A DNA stretch of 64,000 nt from Terebella lapidaria (lineage: Eukaryota; Annelida; Polychaeta; Terebellida; Terebellidae). Below the pieces are notes generated by a model that did not search any database, was not told the DNA's origin, and saw nothing but the letters and a program-made list of their open reading frames with translations. Shown here in pieces: positions 22,601-35,000 of the stretch. The position numbers were made by a program, and so were the translations under genes. The stretch spans positions 18,203,667 to 18,267,666 of the forward strand of contig OX424568.1 of the NCBI GenBank assembly GCA_949152475.1, read 5' to 3'. Numbering within the stretch: the first letter of the stretch is position 1; the number at the start of each line of letters is the position of its first letter.

Positions 22601-23127
22601 TTATTGTACAATGATTTATCCATGAAGTCAGCGAAACCAACTCTTCATTTGGATACAAGAAATCATTTGCAAAGTCAATTACACTCCAGGGGATCGTTAT
22701 TTGTGCAATAAATGAGATAATGAAGATTTCAGAGTTGCAACAAAAGTAATTTTCCATAATCATAATGACAGGATGTCTGAAAATTCAGTGGTAATTCTCT
22801 TTCCAAAGTTTGACGTTTTTGGTTCTGACTTCTTTGCCACATTATAGCTTGATCTTCAAATACGCTACATAATGTCTTTATGCAAGATCTCTCAGAAACC
22901 CCAAACTTATTGTTATTCTATGTGAATGAATGCTTCTTTTGACACTGACATGTGTCACAGCAATAGACTATATCTATATCTCTGATCATGTCAAACTCAA
23001 CATTGAAGTAATACTAAGATATCGAAGGCAATTCTTTACATATACAAACAAAAGTAGAAATATACAATTGTTTTCTTTTCTAAATCTTTTGGTGTTTCGA
23101 TTTGTAGACTGTTTCTCTGATTCCCGT
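19669..23127. other. Spacer upstream of the MFS gene and downstream of the rhodanese gene
   Basis: It should contain the 5' UTR exon(s) and promoter of the minus-strand MFS gene (acceptor at 19669-19671), but I cannot place them. It holds the TTAA-flanked element at 20843-21344. The rest is AT-rich with no recognisable exon. Confidence 0.5.
20843..21344. mobile_element. TTAA-flanked nonautonomous element, family B, copy 1
   Basis: The terminal inverted repeats are TTAAAGCAGCTGCCTTCGAA and TTCGAAGGCAGCAGCTTTAA. A second copy (45277-45811) has the same ends and shared interior words (GGATACA..., AATGTAAACAAA). TTAA at both outer edges fits a piggyBac-type target. There is no ORF of note. Confidence 0.75.
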
Positions 23128-26100
23128 CTAGGTCGTAGACTGTTTCTCTGACCATTCTTTCCATCCCCCAGGGAAATGTCGAGCCCTGGCACGAAAAAAA
23201 AGAGAAATTGTCATATTTTTATGAGTACAATCTATTTTACTAGTATTTGTACAGGAAAAATTTTACGATACGAACATGGCATTGTATTAACTTGTATAAT
23301 GTAAAAAATTGATCGACACTACATGTATAACTGAACATGTACAAGTTCACAATAACATCATGTTTTGAGAACCAAAGAAACTCTTCTAAAAGGAATACTG
23401 TATTCCATGATAACAAGAAAAAGATAGAAGCTAAATACACTGGGATTGAAAAGAAAGACAAATTGGACCAAGCTATTTCCCACTGAACACTTCGAAACCT
23501 ATAAATCAAAACATCAAACCTTTCATAGCCAAGTTTGTGGGCAATCTGGAGAGACACGAAACTCCTCTTGCCGAGCAAGCAGCTGAAGATAAGGGTATCA
23601 TCGAATCCTGGTTTTGGAGCCCCATAGACTGTCTCAAATTGTCCAGACGCCATTTGCAAAGCCTCTGGGACCTCCCTCACTTGAAATATACCACAAAGTA
23701 CGGTAAATTTAGATACACCAGAAAGCTTTACCAACTTTGGTATTATCGATTCTCAATTTAGAAGTATCCACCTGAGAAGGCAAGAAACGAAACGAGGAGA
23801 TCAATAAACAATCTGAAACCATTTGAAAAATGACCGTGTCAGTTGGCAATATAATTGACACAAAAGGAATAAGTATAGAACCTGTGGGAGATGCCACCAA
23901 CTAGAAACTTTAACAGGGGAATTGGGTGGGACTGCAGCAAGTAACTTGAGGACTTACCGTAGATCTTTGAGTATTAGCCGAGGGTTTTTACCTACGAAAT
24001 GGGTCTAAATTTATGGGGTCGGCTTATTGACAAGTCAATGCAAAAACCTGCACATTCCTGACCATTCGAGCGAGTCAATTGGCGATCGCTGACGATCGTC
24101 GGCAGTATTGGTAGGCGATAATACAGTGAGTTAGTTTCTTTTGCGGTTTACTGGTTCTCTGAGTCTATGTGTATCAATATAGATAACGTATTGTTTTTAT
24201 ATGCGTATTCCATTATTTTAAATATAATTATTGTACTTTATTTTCAGATCAAATCCAAGAGATGAAAGACATTGTAGTTGCTGGGAAAGCTAGAATGTCA
24301 AACGAAAGCGAGGCTGCAGGAAAATCATAATCGAGTGTCAATTTCTAAAACTACATTCTCGAATATTATCGATCTATTGTAAAAAAAAAAATGAAAATAA
24401 TACTATTGAAATAAATATTTGAAAAGTGTTACTTCATTCATTTACACATGCCAGTTCCCGTGAAAGATCAATAAGGTAAATCAGAGATAATTGACAGTGT
24501 CAATTGCAACCAACGGTCTGGTCAACCTCCTGTGATCGTTACTTGAACATTCGTGACACGTGATTCGGCTCACTGGTTCCATTGTTCTTCCACACGCAAA
24601 GTAAATCTGACGAGCAGACCATACTGACAGAGTCAGTTCAATTAGTAGTTATCCAAGATAAATATGCTTTGCTACACAATAAATAAAGGATCAAAAAAGA
24701 AAACGTTGTGCTTACGATGCTGCTTTCAAACTCAAAGTTATTAAATATGCATCAGAGAATAACAACTGTGCAGCTGCACGTGAATTTGGCAATATTGATG
24801 TGAATGTGAAATTGTGAATAAATTGAAACAAAAGGGAAAACAAATTGTTTGTTATATCATTCTGTTTTTACAGATTTAAAAACGTGAACACCAAGTGGAA
24901 TCCCTTTATTGTCATCTTTAAATCTACCGAATCAATTGTAGGCATACAGGAAAACGCTTGGGAATTATTCAAATTTGCACTTGATTTTAGTTCGCCCATG
25001 CAGTTCCTATTCTCGCCACCAGGTTATAAGTCGATCTGGAAAGAGACAAGTTGAAATATATCTTGGGCAAAATATATCAATACGAACGTTTTAATGAACA
25101 TTTATCACATCGTTTACAAAACAAACCTTTCAATCACTCCACGCACCTAAAAAAATTCACACTGAATACCACTGAGAGGCACTATGATTGCAATTAGCAC
25201 CGGGCCCGTGATCGGCCGGGCGTGTTCAACTGTCCGAGAGATCGTGTGATAACAACGATCATTTTCGTGCGTTGATCTAGGCCTCTGTGATTCGGCTTAT
25301 GCAAAAGTCAGTCACTTTTCACTGATTTCCTACTCAAAATCGACCTCGGCTTATACTCAGGGTCGGTTAATACTCAAAGATCTACGGTATGTTGAAACTG
25401 CCCAAAAGTTAACTCAGCATATAATATACTGAGTTACGAATCAACCAGGTCATCCAGAACAGAATAGGAAGTCAAGGCCACGAAACTCATCCCTGTCGAA
25501 TCAAGTTTCTTGACAACCACATTTGGATGAAGATTGATACATATCACATATGAACTGGACCATCGACTCACTTCTTGAAGCCAGCTTTGTGTGCTAATTC
25601 TAACGCTGTTTCAGATTTCACGTGGCTGAAACCAGAAAATAAGACGTTTTCTCCTTGTCCACTGGGCTTTGGGCACTTGTAGGTTTCCACAAATTTCTCT
25701 TCGTCCAGTGCCAGGGAACTTTTCAGCTTGGTTACTGCAGATTCAATGAATATAAAACAACATGTTAGTATGAGTGAAAAGCAAGAAAATATGTGCATTT
25801 CATTGATTTGACTAGTATTTGAACTAGCATGTAACTGACATTTGAGATGTTATGAGGCCACACACCAAACAACATTTGTAATGAATTCTTTTTTCCCCCA
25901 CATTTTACGTCAATGCAGACTTTACGATTTATAAATCCTACATTTATATTGTAACACTACCAAAATAATCGTCATCATCACATGACAACTGTACGTCAAC
26001 CAACTTGGGATGTTGACAGCTCCTGGCATCAGTCCCGTCTCTTCAATTTCCTTTGGTTCCCGGACGTCGAAAAGCAGAATGCTCCCTTTCTCTATCAGTT

Positions 26101-27833
26101 CCACCAGTTCATCATATGTGACCTCCGTTCTGGGATTGGTACACTTCTCGTTTGTGTCTCCTGTACCTGTTCCTGTGCTTGCTGCAAAAGACAATATTCA
26201 TACAATGTGTATGATGTTTTAATGCCTATGATTGATTGTGATCATTGTTGATACAGCTTTCAAAACTAACTGCTTCACAATTTCTAAAGGTTACCAAGAA
26301 AAAAAATTGAGCATTTATGTTCCAACGGATTATGTTTGACAAAGAAAAGTTTCAGTATCTTATGAGTCCGCATACAGGTGACATGCCTATTCCCGAGCGA
26401 GGACTTAAACTTGAACACCGCTCCAGTTCAGTCATCTGTACATCGTTTATTCTGATGTGCTGTCACTGCTGTGCTACCATTAGACAAAGCACGTTTTTCG
26501 GGGATACCTGCTGAGGACCGCAGGTCCAAAGACGAAGGTCCATGCGTGTTGAAGAGTGTACTCCGATGCGCACGAAATCTCTTCGCTGTTTGAGAGCTCA
26601 AAACTTGGTGAAAACTAGCGATAATTGAAGCTGAACTTACCAAAATGGCGAGCATAATCATTTGAAAGTTGTTATCTGTGTTAAAATCATTGATTCTTTG
26701 TGTTTTACAAACATTTTCAATCGTTTGAACTAAACCGGCAAAATCCGGCAAGTTTCTCGCTTCGATTCAATGATGGTTTTGCCATTGCCTCGATAAACTC
26801 TGTGACACAGAAATACGGTGTAGAATCAAATCGGAACGGAAAACGTGTTGCATAATGCTGAACAACATGTACGCAACACCAAGCCAGTTTCGATTTGATT
26901 CAACATCGTACAAAACCGCCATTGATTTGAAGCGAGAAAGTTGCCAGATTTTGCATCTTTGGTTCAAACGATTCAAGATGTTTGTAAAACATGATAAATC
27001 AACGATTTTAGGGCAGATAACAACTTATAAATGATTATCCTAGCCATTTTGGTAAGCTCAGCTGTAATTCTGGTCAGTTTTCACCATGTTCTGACCTCTC
27101 AAACGGCGAATAGATTTCGTTCGCATCAAGGTACACATTTTATCATGCATGGCACTTCGTCTTTCGGACCTGCGGTCCTCAGCAGGTATTCCCGAAAGAC
27201 GTACTTTGTCTATGCTACGGTGAACTTTGCACTGTATGCTGGGTTTCAAGTCCCCTGCTCAGGAATAGGCATGCCACCTGTAGTGAGTGTGACTAACAAG
27301 TTGCATTACCAGTGTGTGACCAAAGTTGGGATACTAAGCTTTTCGAGATGTATCTTGCTAATATGATCATCAACTTTCTTTGATTCTAATTAATGACTTG
27401 ACTCGTAGATCTAATTTTTTGGACACCGGTCAAAAACATGTTTTAAGCAAACAAAAACATGTGAACGAACAATACACGTACGTATGCGTCTATCCTGAAC
27501 TTGGTATCCCAAATTTTGGTCACCTGACCACATGTCATGTCTGACGATAACGCAAAAATTACCATATCTTTTCAGCGACAGACTTCTCCCATTCGCAATG
27601 TCGTTGGCATTAAGATTCGGTAAACTATGACGCCGACTACAGGTAAATACGGTAACTGGTCTGGTGCAGTGAATCAGTGAGTGATTGGTGCAACACAAGC
27701 GCACTGCTTGTTTTGTGACGTGTGGCCTTTGTAAAACATCATTCAAAGTACTGGCTGATACCAAGTCATTTTTTACTATTTGCACTGTCTGTTTCATGCG
27801 ATTTAACCGCTGAAAAGTCCCTCGAAATGCCAT
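23128..27833 (-). CDS. Mitochondrial-type single-domain rhodanese (TSTD-like) with alternative exon 3
   Basis: Exons are 27563-27833 (exon 1), 26005-26181 (2), 25572-25734 (3A) or 23520-23679 (3B), and 23128-23185 (4, stop TAG 23128-23130). Phases are 1, 1, 2 throughout, giving 222 aa (A) or 221 aa (B). Exon 1 is basic, Ser/Leu-rich and lacks acid runs (MAFRGTFQRLNRMKQ, GRSLSLKRY), like a mitochondrial presequence. Exon 2 has TYDELVELIEKG, LLFDVREPKE and PGAVNIP. Exon 3B has the active-site loop FSCLLGKRS. Exon 4 ends the domain with ARHFPGGWKEWSEK. The order matches TSTD1/Hsp67B2-type sulfurtransferases, which move sulfane sulfur from thiosulfate or persulfides to thiols. The donor after exon 2 (CCAA|GTTGGT) is weak, which is common where exon choice is regulated. 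Confidence 0.85.
23520..23679 (-). CDS. Rhodanese exon 3B, catalytic form
   Basis: 160 bp, entry phase 1 and exit phase 2. It contains FETVYGAPKPG and FSCLLGKRS, with Cys as the persulfide-forming nucleophile and a C-x2-GKR loop close to that of human TSTD1, then QIAHKLGYE. Flanks are ATTTCAAG on the 5' side and AAAG|GTTTGATG on the 3' side. It joins exon 4 through an AG|G Arg codon. Confidence 0.85.
23955..25389. mobile_element. DNA transposon remnant with pogo-like transposase N-terminus, between exons 3B and 3A
   Basis: The inverted ends TACCGTAGATCTTTGAGTATTA (left) and TAATACTCAAAGATCTACGGTA (right) bound 1.43 kb. Inside, near 24698-24800 on +, the frame reads RKRCAYDAAFKLKVIKYA then CAAAREFG, which is the HTH DNA-binding start of pogo/Tigger-like transposases. 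The remainder of the transposase is missing. Confidence 0.75.
25572..25734 (-). CDS. Rhodanese exon 3A, Cys-less form
   Basis: 163 bp with the same entry phase 1 and exit phase 2. It is homologous to exon 3B by position and by shared FxxxY...PKP, [LI]FS and AHKxG[FY] landmarks, but the loop reads FSGFSHVKS: Gly replaces the catalytic Cys and the GKR is lost. Flanks are TGAATCTGCAG and AAGAA|GTGAGTCG (strong donor). It joins exon 4 through an AA|G Lys codon. The frame is intact with no decay, so it is probably expressed. Confidence 0.8.
26360..27300. repeat. Foldback (long inverted repeat) in rhodanese intron 1
   Basis: An arm at about 26370-26770 is complementary to an arm at about 26915-27290, around a spacer of about 150 bp. 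Matching landmarks include GGTGACATGCCTATTCC / GGAATAGGCATGCCACC, CTGAGGACCGCAGGTCC / GGACCTGCGGTCCTCAG, and the CGAAGCGAGAAAC-type inner ends. The arms are diverged but collinear over about 380 bp. The pre-mRNA could form a long hairpin. Confidence 0.8.
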
Positions 27834-28348
27834 AATTTCACTGAAATATTTAGATGAAAATTTTCGTCAGAAAAACAAAACTCAGCAGAGGTCAAGGTCA
27901 TCGCACTTCCATGTTCATACGTTCGCCAGAGGTCGCTGAGAGTTGGTGAAGAGGGAGCATATATTGTCGCATTACAGACAAGACCAATGGTCCTGTCTAC
28001 AACATAAAAAACACACAACATTCACAAACCCTGAATGATTTGATTCCTGATATATAATGGACACAGAGTTGTGACTATGTCGATACACAGAACTCACGCA
28101 AAGGTGACCCAGGAGATATAGACTATAATAGCTACAATAGTAGCTCAGACGAGCTGTCATTAGTGTAACGCTTGACGCCTGCTAGAGCACAATTAGCGCC
28201 CCGCGCTGAGGCACGCGCTAACACATCGTCATCCTCATCATCAATATACAACATGCATTATACATAAGTTATGGTAAAGTAGCCGTATGCGGAGCCTGAG
28301 ATGTCATGGAAGCAGCACCACAGAACTCACGCACGTGGGCATGTTGCT

Positions 28349-28433
28349 GGCCGGTGTCACGTATCTCATTTACCCCCGTATTCAGATTTCCCCATCTGTC
28401 GAGTGAGGCTCATTTCTGACTTTTAGTTGGTCT
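28349..28433 (+). repeat. 84-bp dispersed block, copy 1
   Basis: From GGCCGGTGTCACGTATC to TTTTAGTTGGTC. The inverted copy at 59272-59355 differs at one base (GTGACA versus GCGACA), with unrelated flanks. Confidence 0.85.
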
Positions 28434-29699
28434 ACGGTATCATAACGTTGCATGCGCATGCGCAGATACAGTTTTTCGCGGGTAAACTTGTATTTGAATT
28501 TTTCTCGGGATAATCTACGATTTAAACGTTATTTATGGTATAAAACACCCCCCAGTGTGTCGCAAATGTAATATATCATAATTGAGATAATGTAGCAACA
28601 GATTTTAGCCATAAATGATTACCTACGTAACACTAGTAACAGTACGAGCCATCCGTCCTAAATTCGCCGCATCCCGAAATTCGCCAACTCAATTATCAGT
28701 GCTCAGAAACTTATTATATGGAAAACAAACTGCTGGTGGACAAAGATTGAATTTCAGAGTCTCGATTGATGGTAGAACTGGTTGGTTGCATTTGCAGTGC
28801 AAGGTCTGAAAACCCTGTTTGTTGGCGAATTTGGACTCGTAGGCCTAACACTCTGTGTGTGATACACAGTCAGTGGGTCACACCTTGTCCTAGGCTAGCC
28901 TAGCCCTAGGGGTGCCACGAGTAGTCGAGTACTCGTTAACGGTTACAATTCGACGAGTACTCGTTCACAGATTTGTGGCACAGTTACTAGAGTGTAGTTA
29001 TTTAATTTATCTGCTTTGAGAACGCTGAATCAGTGAAATGTGACTCGGGATCTTTCATTACATTGTCATGGTTCGTTTCATGAAATCGAGCCTATCAGGT
29101 GTCTGTATCCAATTTTATACTCCCATTTTAATGATTCTCACGCTCGTAGAAGGTCGTTCATGTTCGGTAAACATACTTCAGACACTATAGTTGCCTATTT
29201 TCAGCAAGTAAACTGTTCAACTTCATAAAATTGGCTTCTTTATGTCATTTTTGGTGAGATAATGGTTTATCTTAGCACAGTGTCACTAAATGTGGACCGA
29301 GCGTATGCGAGGCTTAGAATATGACTTGTGCTGAGATGAACCAGTATCACACTTTATGACCTGTATCCCATCATGCCGATTTCAGTTCTGGGATAGATGT
29401 GTGGGATAGAATCATGGAAGTACAATCAAGTGGGCAACCTGAGACATAGGCTGTGATTGGTTCAAAACTGGTCACATGGTGCATAAAAGCATGGCGGTGA
29501 TTTGTCAAACACACATTTGCCCAGAATGACACTAGATCTATCTCCTGCATTTGCTCTGCAATATGATTTCAAATTTTAAGACATCTTGGTAATAAGGTAA
29601 TTTGTGATGTTATTTATGTTTAAATGAATATGTTACTAGTATGACCAGTTTACAAGAATGATGACTTTCGCGTCATACTCGCTTATGAGCGCATGCACC

Positions 29700-29983
29700 T
29701 ACCGTATTGGTTCTAATAGTGGCACATGCCCTAATACAATGAGCACCGTCCTCTTTTCCACAAGAACTTCTTAAATCATTGTATATCTTTCTAATGGAAT
29801 TTTGGAGTGTTTCAATCTACATATTTATGTTATCATAACAAAGGGGATTGAAGGCTATATGTATATTATCCATTGATTTTCTTAAATTTAACCTCGAGTT
29901 TGACCCCATTTTTACGCACGCTGCTGTAGGAAGTCTTGCTTCAGCTCGCCGTGCTACATGTACTATTAGGACCAATATGGTAT
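29700..29983 (+). mobile_element. MITE family A, copy 2
   Basis: Same orientation and ends as the copy at 9649-9946 (ACCGTATTGGTTCTAATAG ... CTATTAGGACCAATATGGTA). Mismatches are scattered. Confidence 0.75.
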
Positions 29984-30224
29984 AAGTGAAACAGAGCTAA
30001 TTTTTTGCCTGCCCCTTGAATTCCAAATAGCCACATCCTGCTATATGCACATAATTGCAAAATTTTCATTTAAAGATTAAGAAGAAATATAAAACGGTTT
30101 GAAATGATATTGGTAGTAGGTTTTTTTTTTCAATATTACATTATATTTGTTATCAATTATATAAATCAATATAATTAATTATATAAATCAAAGAAATTTT
30201 TATTGTACCTCAATTTACTTTTAG

Positions 30225-31840
30225 GTTGACTACAGTTCTGACATAAACAGTCTGACTACAGCCCTGGAAAATTAGTTCACTGCATTTTGCTTTTAAAGTG
30301 CTGTAAGTATACTGAGTGGTTTGTATTTTGTACATGTTAACTGCCATTACTACTCACTGGTTATCATAACAATAAAACAGTTCCTGTATTTTTTACACCA
30401 AAATCAGTTTCCAGTTGACTACAGTCCTGCCCTGCCAGTTTGACTACAGCCCTGGAAACTTAGTTCATCACAATTTGCATTTCAAGTACTGTAAGTATTT
30501 TGACTGGTAGATGTGTTGTAAAGTAGAACTGCCATTACTACTCACTGGTTATCATAACAATAAAACAGTTCTTGTATTTTCATACCAAAATCAGTTTCCA
30601 GTTGACTACAGTCCTGCCTTGCCAGTTTGACTACAGCCCTGGAAATTTAGTTCATCACATTTTGCATTTCAAGAACTGTAAGTATTTTGACTGATTCTTG
30701 TGTTGTAGAGTAAAACTGCCTTTACTACTCACTGGTTCTCATACAATGAATTTCCTGTATTTTTACACCGAAATCAGTTTCCGGTTGACTACAGTCCTGC
30801 CCTGTCAGTTTGACTACAGCCCTGGAAACTTAGTTCATCACATTCTGCATTTCAATTGATGTAAGTATTTTGACTGATTCTTGTGTTGTTGAGTAAAACT
30901 GCCTTTACTACTCACTGGTTATCATAACAATGAAACAGTTCCTGTATTTTTGTACAAAAATCAGTTCCCAGTTGACTACAGTCCTGCCCTGCCAGTTTGA
31001 CTACAGCCCTGGAAACTTAGTTCATCACATTTTGCATTTCAAGTGCTGTAAGTATTTTGACTGATTCTTGTGTTGTTGAGTAAAACTGCCTTTACTACTC
31101 ACTGGTTATCATAACAATGAAACAGTTCCTGTATTTTTATACCAAAATCAGTTCCCAGTTGACTACAGTCCTGCCCTGCCAGTTTGACTACAGCCCTGGA
31201 AACTTAGTTCATCACGTTCTGCATTTCAAGTGCTGTAAGTATTTTGACTGATTCTTGTGTTGTTGAGTAAAACTGCCTTTACTACTCATTGGTTATCATA
31301 ACAATGAAACAGTTCCTGTATTTTTATACCAAAATCAGTTCCCAGTTGACTACAGTCCTTCCCTGCCAGTTTGACTACAGCACTGGGAACTTAGTTTACC
31401 ACATTTTGCCTTTCAAGAACTGTAAGTATTTTGACTGATTTTTGTATTGTTGAATGAACCTGCCTTTACTACTCACTGGTTCTCATACAATGAATTTCCT
31501 GTATTTTTACACAAAAATCAGTTTCCAGTTGACTACAGTTCTGCCCTGCCAGTTTGACTACAGCCCTGGAAACTTAGTTTACCACATTTTGCCTTTCAAG
31601 AACTGTAAGTATTTTGACTGATTCTTGTGTTGTAAAGTAAAACTGCCTCTACTACTCACTGTTTTTCATACAATGAATTTCCCGTATTTTTACACCAAAA
31701 TCAGTTCCCAGTTGACTACAGTCCTGCCCTGCCAGTTTGACTACAGCCCTGGAAACTTAGTTTACCACATTTTGCCTTTCTGTAAGTATTTTTACTGGTT
31801 CTTGTGTTGCAGAGTGAAACTGCCATTACTATTTTATTAT
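30225..31840 (+). repeat. Satellite of about 187 bp, 9 units
   Basis: Units begin GTTGACTACAGT at 30225, 30414, 30601, 30784, 30971, 31158, 31345, 31528 and 31711, so the period is 183-189 bp. Each unit contains TTTGACTACAGCCCTGGAAA, GTAAGTATTTTGACTG and TACTACTCACTGG. The outer units are more diverged than the inner ones. The unit length is close to a nucleosome repeat. No conserved frame is seen. Confidence 0.95.
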
Positions 31841-32093
31841 TATATCCCTCAAACAATTGGACTATTTACTGTGGATGTGGGGTCTTTGTGTCACCTTTTC
31901 CTTAAGCAAAATCAGGGAAGAGATAACTAAAAAGTCTGCAGCTGTTAAGTCATGCATGTAAAATGAAATATTTGAAATGATTCTGAAAATAATTACAGTT
32001 TCAACAGTTCAACTGGTAATTCCATGTACAATAAAATACCATGAGAACAATCACAATTACAAATAAAATTTTGTTTTGGATACAGAAGTAGTT

Positions 32094-35000
32094 ATGGATC
32101 GACCTGTGCAGTCTGGAGGTTCTGACCAGTCCCTGGAAGACCGTATGGCCAAGTACAGGCAAGACATGGAAGGCCTAGTGACTTACATCACAACAGGGAA
32201 ATACCCAGCCAACTACACAAAGGGGCAGAAAAGAAACCTCAGAAATCAAGCGAAGACCCATTCTGTGGAACAGAACAGTAAGTCAACAAATAAACATCTT
32301 TCATCAATTTACTGTTTGTTTCCTTCTGTGCTTTCGTTTTAATGTCATTCCTGTGTTTGATGTATACGTGTATCCCTGTTAACATTGCTCAGACTAAAAT
32401 TGACTGAAAAGTATAAGAATGCATATTAACAGTACACTACACAACATTCCGAAATGAAATGCCATTCAATAAATTTCAATTTGCCTATCAAAGGCTTGTG
32501 TACCTTAGCAGTACAATTGTGCGATATGATAATGTATTATAGTGATCAAATAATTAGATTTACCTTCACTATTCACATTCATTCGATATTCAGATTCATA
32601 ATACAATAATTATCATTTTATTACAGGCATGTTGATGCCTCTAATTTATGTTAGTGCATCTAATTTGACACGGGTTTGCAATGGTGAATTACCGAACATG
32701 CTCCAGACATTTCATCGTGAAAAAGAAAGGAATTTATAATCATGGATAATTATGCAATCATAGTTGTAAAATGTGACATAGAGTGCAGTCTCTTTGGACT
32801 TCATTGAAAGATTAAGGGTGCGACTTTGGACACTATATTATCGAATCGGAAGTCCCAGCCAGCAAACATGTATAGTGCATCTTGCGGTTTTTATATGCAA
32901 TACCACATGGTAAGTCTAAGCAGGAATTGAGTCAGAAGACTTATTCATTCACATTGGTCTGTTTCTAGATACAGATTTTTCGTTTGATCATGGTGCAATA
33001 CTGTAAATATGGTGACAGTACTGTTGCCACTAATGCAATTCAATGTTCCATAGATATGTATAATCACCACTACCATCTCAACCCCCCCCCCCCCCCCCCC
33101 CCTCCATCAAACTCCCTTGCAATACATAGACGTGTATTATGATTCAAAATCCATGAAGGCATAGCTTGCTTAATACACCCAATTTTATACTTATTCTTCC
33201 TTATGTATTTGTCCTTTGTGTATTTGTACGAATTACTTTTCTTGACTGTTTCCCACATGTACGTGTTCCTACATGCAAATGAGTTACAGGAATTAATGAA
33301 TAAATAAATACAACATATTAACGGTTGACGAAATGTTGATTATTATTGTAGTTATGTTTAAATAATTGCTGTTGTATTATTTCAGAAATAAAATGTGAAC
33401 TATAATATATGTATTTATATGTTTCTGCAGGACTGCATGCAGTGTACAATGCAGAGGGGACGAAAAATGATCAAGTTCAAGGTTCATCACGTGCTAGTAA
33501 CTGATATATAGTATTTCATCTGGACAGTTTACAATGTGAGTACCAGTTAAGGTGAATTACATACTGTTGGAGGTATTCAATACAATTTTCAGCATACATT
33601 TTGCAATTAGTAAACTGTTGATGTAAGGTGGCTTATATATCATGCATACATATTTCATGTACGCGAACACTTGAATAATGCGAATAATGCTGTTGTATTA
33701 TTTCAGAAATAAAATGTGAACTATAATATATGTATATATATGTTTCTGCATGCAGTGTACAATGCAGAGGGGACGAAAAATGATCAAGTTCAAGGTTCAT
33801 CACGTGCTAGTAACTGATATATAGTATTTCATCTGGACAGTTTACAATGTGAGTACCAGGTAATGTGAATTACATACTGTTGGAGGTATTCAATACAATT
33901 TTCAGCATACATTTTGCAATTAGTAAACTGTTGATGTAAGGTGGCTTATATATCATGCATACATATTTCAAGCCAGAGACCTAATCTTTGTTTTCTTTTT
34001 TGCTTTAAGAATATTTGCTGACATGCAGAAACTATTTATTGCTTGAAAATAGTACACTTCTATTTATTATGTGCACCTCATATTTTATTATTTTCCAATG
34101 AATAATCTTCAAATAATTGTTTGCACGTGAAAAAAATCTTGTTTATAAATAAATAATATTGTTTTATCTTATAGTTATCCTGCAAGTAATAAAAAATGAA
34201 GTAATGCATTATGAACCATGCAAAGAAATTCCCCTGAATAAATTAAATCGGGCAGATATAAACCACTGTAGGAATTAACCAGTGGTGCATTACAAACAGT
34301 GCCAAATGCATGTATCTTATGTAAGTTTTTGATTGTTACATTCCACATTAGAGTTTTCGCGTAGTTATATATTTATATTTTTAAAGCGATAAAGATATAA
34401 AAATTTTACTTTGATAATTGAATTTTCTCAAGCAGTAGGGAGTAGGTTTAATGAATGATTTACTATTAAGGATAGGTGTGACATATGTTGCAAAAAATCT
34501 TCAAAAAATTTCAGGAAATTTTGTAATACAGGAATCCTTGCAATAATGCAGCTCATCACATAATATTTTACTGCAAATTTGTTGTCATATGATGATAAAT
34601 ATTAAGTAATGTTCGCATAGCTAGATTTTGATGTTGGTGTTGTGTTTGTTTGCATTTATTTGTTCAATGACCTTGTGATTGGGGGATGGGGTTTAAAGCT
34701 GATATGCAATTGCCAGATTCTATCAGCCCCCAGATTAAAACCCTGATACTCTCAATGGGAATGAAATGATGTGGACAACACACACCTATTTTCAAAATTG
34801 TCAAAAATGTAGAAAACATTCATCCATGTGAATACAGATACAATCTCTTGGCCAGTAGCGATTTTGTAGCTAGAGTAATATTATTAACAAATGATGTGAA
34901 AATTACATCACAGTGACATGAAGCCCATTGTATATTTTTCCATATTCAACACATGTAATATCGCTTAACATAACCATAGAAACACATCCCCCTCTTTTCT

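Larger units (their letters stand above)
27834..30224. other. Spacer between rhodanese gene and satellite
   Basis: The upstream region of the rhodanese gene. It contains an 84-bp block (28349-28433) repeated at 59272-59355, an inverted GAGTACTCG pair (about 28929-28972) and MITE family A copy 2 (29700-29983). No exon is recognised. Confidence 0.6.

Noticed and set aside
25922..26194. Start of the rhodanese protein at 26194
   Set aside because: That codon is TTG, and the stretch before 26181 is an acceptor (TCTTTTGCAG). The in-phase exon 27563-27833 supplies the start.
30225..31840. CRISPR-like array
   Set aside because: Units of about 187 bp are repeated throughout, without short repeats and unique spacers; it is a eukaryotic satellite.
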